From contig NZ_QFYQ01000001.1 of NCBI RefSeq assembly GCF_003254475.1, forward strand, positions 1,984,001 through 2,048,000: a stretch of 64,000 nt of DNA, read 5' to 3'. The DNA is from Phenylobacterium soli. Lineage in GTDB: Bacteria > Pseudomonadota > Alphaproteobacteria > Caulobacterales > Caulobacteraceae. Position numbers and translations under genes: made by a program. Shown here in pieces: positions 26,708-33,810 of the stretch (its first letter is position 1; each line of letters starts with the position of its first letter). Below the pieces are notes generated by a model. It ran no database searches. It worked only from the letters and a program-made list of their open reading frames with translations, and was not told where the DNA came from.

Positions 26708-27529
26708 CTACAGGTGGTGCGCCGCCCCGATCGCACCGGCCGCCTTGATCAGCAGGCCGAGGCCGGAGATCCCCAGCAGCATGAAGGTCACGCGCCGGAA
26801 GTTGACGTCTGACAGCGAGCGATAGAGTCGCACGCCGAACAGGGTGCAGGGCAGGACCACCGGGACGGTGATCGCCACCAGCAGCCAGTACTTCTTGTCG
26901 AAGGTCTGGGGGTGCTGGAGCGCCAGCAGAACGATGGACAGCACCTGCAGGGCGAAGATGTAGGGCTGCACGATGGCCCGTGATTCCTGCTTGGGCAGGC
27001 GGCGCAGGCCGCTCCACACGACCACCGGCGCGCCGGGGAAGGCGGTGAAGCCGCCGATCACGCCACCGCTCATGCCGACCAGCGAGGAGGCGAGCCAGTT
27101 GCCCTTCACCGTGACCGGCTCGGCGTCGGGCCGGCGCAGGGAATAGGCGGCGTAGAGCACCAGGAAACCGCCGAACACCAGCATCAGGTTGGTGGTCGGC
27201 AGCGAGCGCAGGATGGCGAGGCCGACCGGAACGCCGACCAGGCCGCCGAGCAGGTAGGGCGCGGGGCCCTCGGGCCACCACTGGCTGATCGGCTTCATGT
27301 CCGCCTTGAGCTGGCGCAGCGACATGACCTGGTTGGCGGCGGAGAGGGTCATCAGCAGCGGCACGCCGAGCTGCGGCGGCAGCAGGGTGAGGCAGAGCGC
27401 GCCGATGGCGGAGAAGCCGAAGCCGGATAGGCCGCTCATGATGGCGGAGGCGGCGAGGATCACGACGAGCAGGCCGATCGTGATCGGGTTAAGTCCACTC
27501 ATTACGAAAGCACCATTCATCGAAGTCAT
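26708..27529 (-). CDS. TauE/SafE family membrane transporter
   Basis: A 273-aa inner-membrane protein with about eight hydrophobic segments and the family's repeated glycine-rich motif (SGLSGFGFSAIGAL; GGVIGGFTAFPGAPVVV). TauE/SafE proteins are implicated in export of sulfite, sulfoacetate and related organic anions, but substrates are rarely proven. It lies 79 bases downstream of the Tat-exported aminotransferase gene on the same strand and is probably cotranscribed. ATG at 27529 is the longest start; an in-frame ATG nine codons later (MSGLNPITIG) is also possible. Confidence 0.82.
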   Translation of the reverse strand: MTSMNGAFVMSGLNPITIGLLVVILAASAIMSGLSGFGFSAIGALCLTLLPPQLGVPLLMTLSAANQVMSLRQLKADMKPISQWWPEGPAPYLLGGLVGVPVGLAILRSLPTTNLMLVFGGFLVLYAAYSLRRPDAEPVTVKGNWLASSLVGMSGGVIGGFTAFPGAPVVVWSGLRRLPKQESRAIVQPYIFALQVLSIVLLALQHPQTFDKKYWLLVAITVPVVLPCTLFGVRLYRSLSDVNFRRVTFMLLGISGLGLLIKAAGAIGAAHHL

Positions 27530-27608
27530 GGGTCTGGATGCGGCGGGCCGGATGGCAGCCGCCGGCGGGAGGCTGGGCGCGGACGGGGTGTCCGCGCCCG
27601 GGACGGCG

Positions 27609-28802
27609 CTAGGTCCAGACCTTGTCGAGGGCCTCGCAGAACGCCTTCATCTCCTCGGCCGAGCCGACCGTGATGCGGGAGATGGTCGGCCAGATCGGCC
27701 AGGAGCGGCCGATCTCCACGCTCTGGGTGCGGAAGGCCTGCTGCATCTTGGCGGCCGGCACGGTCTTCCAATCGACCATGAACATGTTGGCCTCGGTCGG
27801 AACCGCCTTCAGGCCGCGCTTCCTGAGGTGCTCGAGCGCCAGGCCGCGGGCCTCCTGCATCTCGCTGCGCCGCGCGGCGATGAGGTCGAGCGCGGTCAGG
27901 CTGGCGGTGGCGCAGGCGAGGGAGGGCAGGGGCAGGGCGCCCGACTGCATGCCGCCGTCGTAGCGCATCATCTTCCCGATGATGTCGGGCCTGGCCATGA
28001 TGTAGCCCATGCGCATGCCGGCCATCCCGAAGATCTTCGAGAAGGTCCGCATGACGATGACGTCCTTGTCCGCCGCGGCGAGATAGGAGGCGGTCGGCAC
28101 GCCCGCGAAGTGGGTGTAGGCCTCGTCGATCAGCACGATCGAACCGGCCGGCTTGTTGGCGACCAGCCACTCGATGTCGGCCAGCGGCGTGATCGTGCCC
28201 GTCGGGTTGTTGGGCGTGCAGATGTAATAGAGGCCGGCGTTGGGATCGGCCGCCAGCATGGCCTTCACGTCGTGGCTGAAGTCGGCCTTCAGCGGCACGC
28301 GCTTGACCGGAACCTTCAGCCACTCGGCGGTGCGGCCGGCGAGCTCGAAGGTGGGATCGGCGGTCACCAGCCCGCGGGTCGGGGAGCAGAAGGTCACCAC
28401 CGAACGCGACAGCGGGTCGCTCGATCCGGGCCAGGGCGCCACGTGATCGTAGGGCACCTTCTCAACGCTCATCACCGCCTTGATGAAGTCGCCGCGTTCG
28501 TCGTGCGGGGCGTAACGGTTGCCGAACGGGATCATGGCTGCGGCCGCGGCGGCGCCGGGCGCGAGCGGCCCGGTCCAGCATTCGTTGGCGCCGATGCGCA
28601 CCTTGGCGGTGGGGGCCGGGTCCGGCACGCCGGCCGAGGCCCAGGCGGCCCGTCCGGCGCTCGCAACCGCCAGGCCGGACCCGAACACCGCGGCGATGCG
28701 GCCAAGTTGCCGTCTCGAAAACCCGCGGCTCAGAAGATCGTCCGCTGCTTCTCCGCCGAGCGTATCCCCCAGATTGGGCCTCTCGTTGAGCGTCTCGCTC
28801 AT
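27609..28802 (-). CDS. Tat-exported class I/II aminotransferase, HisC-like
   Basis: A 397-aa PLP-dependent enzyme related to histidinol-phosphate aminotransferases. It has N199 in CTPNNPTGT, D226 in LIDEAYTHF, and the PLP-binding Lys K256 in RTFSKIFGMAGMRMGY. The N-terminal 58 residues are an extension with a twin-arginine motif (SRRQLGRIAAVFGSGLAVAS, R30/R31) and an AxA-type end, indicating export of the folded, cofactor-loaded enzyme to the periplasm. A periplasmic aminotransferase is unusual. It heads the set with TauE/SafE and the TonB receptor. AAGGGA just before the ATG supports the start. Confidence 0.83.
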   Translation of the reverse strand: MSETLNERPNLGDTLGGEAADDLLSRGFSRRQLGRIAAVFGSGLAVASAGRAAWASAGVPDPAPTAKVRIGANECWTGPLAPGAAAAAAMIPFGNRYAPHDERGDFIKAVMSVEKVPYDHVAPWPGSSDPLSRSVVTFCSPTRGLVTADPTFELAGRTAEWLKVPVKRVPLKADFSHDVKAMLAADPNAGLYYICTPNNPTGTITPLADIEWLVANKPAGSIVLIDEAYTHFAGVPTASYLAAADKDVIVMRTFSKIFGMAGMRMGYIMARPDIIGKMMRYDGGMQSGALPLPSLACATASLTALDLIAARRSEMQEARGLALEHLRKRGLKAVPTEANMFMVDWKTVPAAKMQQAFRTQSVEIGRSWPIWPTISRITVGSAEEMKAFCEALDKVWT

Positions 28803-29138
28803 TTCCCTTGTCTCACCCCGAAATGCCGCCGGGCGCCCCTCGCGCCGGCTTGCTTCCCAAGAGCCCTCCCAAGGCGCGCGCCCGCCGCCGAAGTGCGGGC
28901 GCGTCTAGTTTTCAGGGGTGAGGACAACACGCGCGGCGACATACGATTTGCTCAAAAGTGGCAGATCGCAGCGCGGCGGCCGGAGCCGACTAAATTTGCG
29001 TCAAAGCGCTCAAGCTGGTGGCGGTGATCGGCCTAACGATGAAGCAGCATCTCGGTCCTGCGACGCCGGAAGCCTTTCCGCCCCTCGTCGGGTGGGCTAT
29101 TCGCCCGCCGAACCGGTTTCCGCACGTGGAGCGCATTG
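28803..29138. other. 336-base spacer between divergent genes
   Basis: The spacer lies between the Tat-aminotransferase gene and the small HTH-like gene. Near the aminotransferase it is GC-rich with short inverted runs (GCGCGCCCGC and GCGGGCGCG, about 28877-28902). The centre (28930-29000) is more AT-rich and probably promoter. A short frame at 28918-29142 has poor codon bias and no ribosome-binding site; I do not call it a gene. Confidence 0.4.
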
Positions 29139-29387
29139 GTGATCAGGAACGGCCCGCAGTTCAAACAGGCGCGTGACGCCCTGGGCTGGACGCCCCTCGA
29201 CATGGCGCGGGCGCTCCGCCTGGCCGGCGGCGACAAGCAGGGCGAGAAGCGCGTCCTGGAGATGGAGGCAGGCAAGCGGGACATCTCGGGCCCGGTCACC
29301 GTGGCGGTGGAGAGCTTCCTGCACGGTTTCCTGCCGGTGGGCTTCAAGCCCGAAGGGCCGGCGCCGGACGACGCCGCTCAGCGATAG
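29139..29387 (+). CDS. Small helix-turn-helix-like protein
   Basis: An 82-aa protein whose first 50 residues look like a short XRE-type HTH (FKQARDALGWTPLDMARALRL...VLEMEAGKRDISGPVTVAVESFL). GTG at 29139, eight bases after GTGGAG, is chosen over the adjacent TTG at 29136. The 3' end overlaps the convergent Anbu-like gene by 10 bases. Target unknown. The HTH assignment is by pattern and is moderate. Confidence 0.55.
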   Translation: MIRNGPQFKQARDALGWTPLDMARALRLAGGDKQGEKRVLEMEAGKRDISGPVTVAVESFLHGFLPVGFKPEGPAPDDAAQR

Positions 29388-30112
29388 GGCGGCCTGGGGA
29401 TCGAAGCCTGCGCCGCCCGCAGCGCCTCGGACCAGCGCTCGTCGAGGTCGCGATAGTATTCGTCCTGGTCGTCGATCCGGTGCACCAGTTCGGCCGTGCA
29501 GGCGCCGCTTCGCATGGTGACCACGTCGATGGGTAGGCCGACGGCCAGGTCCGAGCGCATGGTGGATGAGAAGGAGATCAGGGCGATCTTCACCGCCTCG
29601 TCCAGTTCGGTGTCGTAGGTCAGGGCGCGATCCAGGATCGGCCTGCCGTACTTGGTCTCGCCGATCTGCAGGTAGGGCGTGTCGGAACAGCACTCGATGA
29701 AGTTGCCGGCGCCGTAGACCAGGAACAGCCGGGTCGGCTCGCCGCCCACGCTGCCGCCGACCAGGAGGGTGGCGTCGATATTGACCTCCTCCTGCTTCAA
29801 CCCCTCCATCTCGTCCCGGGTGAAGCGGATCGCCTGACCCAGCAGATAGGCGGCGCGATGGATCGAGGTCGCCTCCTCGAGCATCTCGACCTGCTTGGTG
29901 TCGGGCGCCGTGATCCCCAGCCGCGCGCGCTCCATCGCGGTCTGGGTTGTGGAGAGGCTGCCGGCCGACGCCACGGCAATCAGCCGCCGGCCGTCGTTCC
30001 CGAAGATGCGGAGCTTGCGATAGGTTGAGACATTGTCGACGCCCGCGTTGGTGCGCGTGTCGGCCAGCATGGCCAGACCATCCTTCACCAGCACGCCGAC
30101 GCAGTAGGTCAC
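29378..30112 (-). CDS. Anbu-type proteasome-like peptidase
   Basis: A 244-aa Ntn-hydrolase of the ancestral-beta-subunit (Anbu/bacterial proteasome homologue) group. Thr2 directly follows the initiator Met and would be the nucleophile after Met removal. D18 (MLADTRTNAG) and K33 (STYRKL) occupy the positions of the catalytic Asp and Lys of proteasome beta subunits. It should form a large self-compartmentalised ring in the cytoplasm; its substrates are unknown. Anbu genes usually sit beside a transglutaminase-like protein, an alpha-E protein and a circularly permuted ATP-grasp; none is in the 20 kb on either side. Confidence 0.82.
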   Translation of the reverse strand: MTYCVGVLVKDGLAMLADTRTNAGVDNVSTYRKLRIFGNDGRRLIAVASAGSLSTTQTAMERARLGITAPDTKQVEMLEEATSIHRAAYLLGQAIRFTRDEMEGLKQEEVNIDATLLVGGSVGGEPTRLFLVYGAGNFIECCSDTPYLQIGETKYGRPILDRALTYDTELDEAVKIALISFSSTMRSDLAVGLPIDVVTMRSGACTAELVHRIDDQDEYYRDLDERWSEALRAAQASIPRPPYR

Positions 30113-30210
30113 CGGGCCCTCGACTCCGCCTCACCCTTGCAGGCCGGCGCGGCGGCGCCAGACCTTCGGACGGTCTAACGCGCAGGCGTCGATTTGAGCC
30201 CTGCCGCGAT

Positions 30211-30987
30211 TTAGGCTGAGACCCGTGCGGCGGGGGGCGTGGCGCCGATGTAGCCGAGAGTGGCGGCGCGATGGATCGCCTGTGAGCGGCCGACCACGTG
30301 CAGCTTGCGCGAGGCGTTGGTGATGTGGAAGCGCACCGTGGGCATGGAGATGCCGACGATGTCGGCGACCTCGTGGTCGGTCTTGCCGGCGGCGGCCCAG
30401 CGCAGGCACTGGATCTCGCGCCGGGTCAGGCGCACGGGAGCCTCGGCGGGGCCGGCGCCCAGCCGCGCGTCGGCATAGGCGCCCATCAGCTTGAGGGTGA
30501 GGGCGTGCAGCTCCACCGCCCGTTCCGCGAACACGCGGTCCACGGGCACATCCTCGTCGGGCGAGGCCCAGACCACCGCTCCGATCACGCCGGCCGGCAG
30601 GTAGGCCGGGGCGACGATCGCGGTCCCGACGCCCATCGGGTCGATCGGGTAGGTGGCGTTGATGGCGTCCAGGGTCGGGTTGACCCGCCAGGAGGCCAGC
30701 TTGCCGTGCTTGAAGTAGAAGGGCTCGGCGCAGGAGCGGGTGGCGTAGACGAAGGCCGAACGCAGGGCGAAGCCGCGATCTTCCCAGTAGCGCAGATCCG
30801 GGTCGAGCCAGCGGAACAGGTCGCCGTTGAACGGCCGCCCGTCCGGGCCGAACATGGGGGCGGGGCTGCCGATGTCGGGGCTCGTGCCGATGTAGGGCAG
30901 GCCGATCTCGCGGCCCACCTCGGCCACGCGCTCGGCAAGCCGGACGACGTCCTGCATCAACTCGGATGTGACCTCACCTGGGGTCAT
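30211..30987 (-). CDS. LuxR-family regulator with autoinducer-binding-like domain
   Basis: A 258-aa regulator. Residues 1-165 resemble the autoinducer-binding domain of LuxR proteins; the C-terminal about 65 residues are a LuxR-type HTH (LTRREIQCLRWAAAGKTDHEVADIVGISMPTVRFHITNASRKL). ATG at 30987 is chosen because it starts the recognisable domain; the frame stays open to 31149, but the extra 54 residues look non-coding. No luxI-type synthase is in the window, so this may be a LuxR solo responding to an exogenous or non-AHL ligand. It is divergent from the acyl-CoA dehydrogenase gene. Confidence 0.8.
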   Translation of the reverse strand: MTPGEVTSELMQDVVRLAERVAEVGREIGLPYIGTSPDIGSPAPMFGPDGRPFNGDLFRWLDPDLRYWEDRGFALRSAFVYATRSCAEPFYFKHGKLASWRVNPTLDAINATYPIDPMGVGTAIVAPAYLPAGVIGAVVWASPDEDVPVDRVFAERAVELHALTLKLMGAYADARLGAGPAEAPVRLTRREIQCLRWAAAGKTDHEVADIVGISMPTVRFHITNASRKLHVVGRSQAIHRAATLGYIGATPPAARVSA

Positions 30988-31173
30988 CGACAGCGGCGTC
31001 CCTATCACTTCCGATAGCTTGTTCCTCGCCCGGCCCGTCCGCAAGCTGATGAGGCTACGCGGGTATCCCTGCGTGATGTGCGTGTGGCCACAGAGCCGCA
31101 GGGGGGAGGAGTACGAAATGGCCAGGGCCACGGCGCGCCGGTCAGACATTTCCCATGCGCGGGTGGGCGCGCG
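30988..31173. promoter_or_regulatory. Divergent spacer between LuxR and acyl-CoA dehydrogenase genes
   Basis: 186 bases that must hold the promoters for both genes. I looked for a lux-box-like dyad and saw none strong enough to annotate. Confidence 0.35.
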
Positions 31174-32355
31174 ATGAATCTCGACCTGTCACCTGAGGAT
31201 CTCGCGTTCCGCGACGAAGTGCGGGCCTTCCTGGACGAGGCCCTGACGCCTGAGCTGCGCGAGGCGGGCCGGCGCATGACCAGCGTGTTCTGCGATCCCG
31301 AGTTCAGCCTGCCCTGGCAGCGGATCCTGCACGCCAAGGGCTGGGTGGCCCCCTCCTGGCCGAAGGAATACGGCGGCACGGGCTGGAGCGAGATCCAGCG
31401 GGCGATCTTCGCCGCCGAGTGCACCCGCGCCGGCGCGCCGGGTCTTGCGCCCATGGGCCTGCGGATGATCGGCCCCTGCCTGATCGGCTTCGGCACGCCG
31501 GAGCAGAAGGCCCACTACCTGCCGCGCATCCTCTCCGGCGAGGACTACTGGTGCCAGGGCTATTCGGAGCCGGGCGCTGGCTCGGACCTGGCGGCGCTGC
31601 AACTGCGCGCGGTCTCCGACGGCGACGACTATGTGCTCTCGGGATCGAAAATCTGGACGACCCACGCCCAGCACGCCAACCGCATGTTCTGTCTGGTGCG
31701 CACCCGCTTCGACGGCAAGCCGCAGGCGGGCATCACCTTCCTGCTGCTCGACATGAAGTCGCCGGGGATCTCGGTGAAGCCGATCATCACCCTGGCCGGC
31801 GAGCATGAGGTGAACCAGGTCTTCTTCGACGACGTCCGCGTGCCCAAGGCCAACCGCCTCGGCGCCGAGAACGAGGGCTGGACGGTCGCCAAGTACCTGC
31901 TGGAGTTCGAGCGGGGCGGTGGCTCGGCGCCCGGCCTGCAGGTGTCGCTGGAGCGGCTGCGCAAGGCGGTCGCCGAGGAAGGGATCGAAGACCGTCACTA
32001 TCGCCGCCGCATGGCGGAGGCCGAGATCGCCGTGCAGGCGATCGACATCTCCGAGCGGCGCGTGCTGAGCGCGCTCGCGTCCGGCCAGAAGCCGGGGCCC
32101 GCCTCCTCGATGCTGAAGACCCAGGGCACCGAGGCCATGCAACGCATCGACGAGCTCGCGGTGGAGGCGACCGGCCTCTACGCCGGCGTCGATCAGCCGG
32201 CGGCCCGCGCGCCCGGCTCCAACGTCGCGCCGATCGGACCGCAGTCCGGCGTCACGGCCATGGCGCGATACCTCAACGACCGGGCCGCCTCGATCTACGG
32301 CGGCTCGAACGAGATCCAGCGCGACATCATGGCCCGGCTGGTTCTCGGCCTCTGA
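31174..32355 (+). CDS. Acyl-CoA dehydrogenase
   Basis: A 393-aa FAD flavoenzyme that introduces a double bond alpha-beta to an acyl-CoA thioester. The family blocks are clear: GYSEPGAGSDLA, IWTTHAQHANRMFCLVRT, and the C-terminal IYGGSNEIQRDIMARLVLGL. No N-terminal extension is seen, so it acts in the cytoplasm. ATG at 31174 gives the usual family length. It is followed at 15 bases by a MerR regulator and then TetR, probably one operon, and its substrate is probably activated by the ligase encoded at 40.5 kb (inference). Confidence 0.9.
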   Translation: MNLDLSPEDLAFRDEVRAFLDEALTPELREAGRRMTSVFCDPEFSLPWQRILHAKGWVAPSWPKEYGGTGWSEIQRAIFAAECTRAGAPGLAPMGLRMIGPCLIGFGTPEQKAHYLPRILSGEDYWCQGYSEPGAGSDLAALQLRAVSDGDDYVLSGSKIWTTHAQHANRMFCLVRTRFDGKPQAGITFLLLDMKSPGISVKPIITLAGEHEVNQVFFDDVRVPKANRLGAENEGWTVAKYLLEFERGGGSAPGLQVSLERLRKAVAEEGIEDRHYRRRMAEAEIAVQAIDISERRVLSALASGQKPGPASSMLKTQGTEAMQRIDELAVEATGLYAGVDQPAARAPGSNVAPIGPQSGVTAMARYLNDRAASIYGGSNEIQRDIMARLVLGL

Positions 32356-32370
32356 ACTGGAGACGCATCG

Positions 32371-32808
32371 ATGGCCTATAAGATCCGTCACGCCCCCTTC
32401 GGCAGCTACACCATCGGTCAGCTCTGCCGCGAGTTCGGCACCACGACCCGCGCCCTGCGCTTCTATGAGGAGCAGGGCCTGCTGTTCCCGGCGCGCCGCG
32501 ACACCGCACGGATCTACACCTACAAGGACCGCGCCCGGCTCACCCTGATCATGCGCGGCCGCCGCGTCGGCCTGTCGCTGGCGGAGATCCGCGACATCCT
32601 CGACCTCTACGACGAGGAGGGCGAGGCGGCGCAGAGCGCCGAGGCGCTGCGCGTGTTCCGCCGTCGCATCGAGGCGCTGGAGAGCCAGAAGCAGGAGGTC
32701 GACCAAGCCATCGAGAGCCTGAAGCAGGCGTCCGACCGGCTGGCGCGGCAGTTCCCGGCCGCGACCCCCGCCGCCACCACGGGCGCGGAGCGGGAGCAAT
32801 GGGCGTAG
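32371..32808 (+). CDS. MerR-family transcriptional regulator
   Basis: A 145-aa regulator with an N-terminal MerR winged HTH (YTIGQLCREFGTTTRALRFYEEQGLL, about residues 13-38) and a C-terminal coiled coil for dimerisation (about 85-130). It has no Cys-rich metal site, so it resembles the LiuR-type regulators that sense acyl-CoA intermediates of branched-chain or fatty acid breakdown. It follows the acyl-CoA dehydrogenase gene at 15 bases and overlaps the TetR gene by 10 bases. Confidence 0.88.
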   Translation: MAYKIRHAPFGSYTIGQLCREFGTTTRALRFYEEQGLLFPARRDTARIYTYKDRARLTLIMRGRRVGLSLAEIRDILDLYDEEGEAAQSAEALRVFRRRIEALESQKQEVDQAIESLKQASDRLARQFPAATPAATTGAEREQWA

Positions 32809-33545
32809 GCCAACCCCGCACGGTCGCCGGCGGCGAGGGCCGCCGCGGCTATGGGCGCGCGGGCGCCCGCGGAGCGGCCCGCATCGAGCCGTCGCTCACC
32901 CTCCTGGAGCCGCGCAAGCTGCCGCGGCAGGCGCGCTCCCAGGCGACCTTCGAGGCGATCGTCGACGCCTGCGCCCAGCTTCTGGCCAGCAGCCCCTACG
33001 AGGCGCTCACCACCAACAGCATCTCCGAGCGCGCCGGCGTCAGCATCGGCACCCTCTACGAGTACTTCCCCAATCGCGAGTCCATCGTCGCGGCCCTGAC
33101 CGCCAGCTCCTGCCGCCGCCTCGTGCAGCGCATGAGGCATGCGGTGGAAGAAGCCGCCGGCATGAGCGACTTCGAGGGGGTGGAGCACCTGCTGCGGGCC
33201 GGAATCGCCGCCCTCAGTGCGCCCGAGAACGTGTTCAAGGTGCTGATGACGGAGACGCCCTTCGTCCTGCGCTTGCCGGTCTATCGCGAGGCCCGCGCCA
33301 CGCTCGACCACCTGTGCCAGAGCATCACCCAGGGCGCGGGCGACCGGATCAGCCTGCCCGAACCCCGGGCCGACGCCTGGCTGATCTCGCAGATGCTTTT
33401 CAGCGCGATGCTGGAGATCGCCTTCCGCGAAACGACCGAGCAGGAGCGGGTCCTGCTGATCCGCGAACTGGCCCGCCTGACGTTCCGCATGGGCGTCGGC
33501 CGTGACGCCACGCCGGACGAGATGGGCGGCGTGCGGGCGCCCTGA
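32799..33545 (+). CDS. TetR-family transcriptional regulator
   Basis: A 248-aa regulator. A roughly 35-residue Gly/Arg-rich N-terminal extension precedes the TetR HTH (SISERAGVSIGTLYEYFPNRESIVAAL, about residues 72-98). The C-terminal helical domain would bind a small ligand. The ATG at 32799 overlaps the MerR gene; a later start would remove the odd basic extension. Three regulators (LuxR, MerR, TetR) lie within 3.4 kb, suggesting tight control of the following receptor and ligase genes. Confidence 0.85.
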   Translation: MGVGQPRTVAGGEGRRGYGRAGARGAARIEPSLTLLEPRKLPRQARSQATFEAIVDACAQLLASSPYEALTTNSISERAGVSIGTLYEYFPNRESIVAALTASSCRRLVQRMRHAVEEAAGMSDFEGVEHLLRAGIAALSAPENVFKVLMTETPFVLRLPVYREARATLDHLCQSITQGAGDRISLPEPRADAWLISQMLFSAMLEIAFRETTEQERVLLIRELARLTFRMGVGRDATPDEMGGVRAP

Positions 33546-33810
33546 AGGGCGCCGTAGCGTCGCAATATCCGAGCCCTGTTCGGTGATTTTGGGGCGTCGT
33601 CCGCCGCTTTTTGAGACGGCCGTAAATTTCATCGAAAAGACAGTATGTTGTCGCGGATTTTTGCGTTCTCGGCGCTCAAATTCCGGCAGCGAAACCGAGT
33701 AGGCCGGCCTCGCCGACGCTGAGAATACTCCCGCCTTCCTGAAGCCCCGGAGTCCGGCCGCTTCGCAATGAACGACCCCGGCCTATGCAGCCGGGCGGGA
33801 GGGATAAGAA
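33546..33810 (+). promoter_or_regulatory. Promoter and leader of the first TonB-receptor gene of the catabolic island
   Basis: A 265-base spacer, AT-rich from about 33580 to 33680. It carries AAACCGAGTAGGC (33692-33704), nearly repeated before the second receptor gene at 37390-37403, and AGTATGTTGT (about 33645-33654), present as its reverse complement at about 37419-37428. These shared sites may be operators for the neighbouring regulators (inference). Confidence 0.45.

Noticed and set aside
28918..29142. A 74-codon plus-strand frame in the spacer before the small HTH-like gene
   Set aside because: Weak codon bias, no ribosome-binding site and no recognisable feature; it overlaps the likely promoter and next start.
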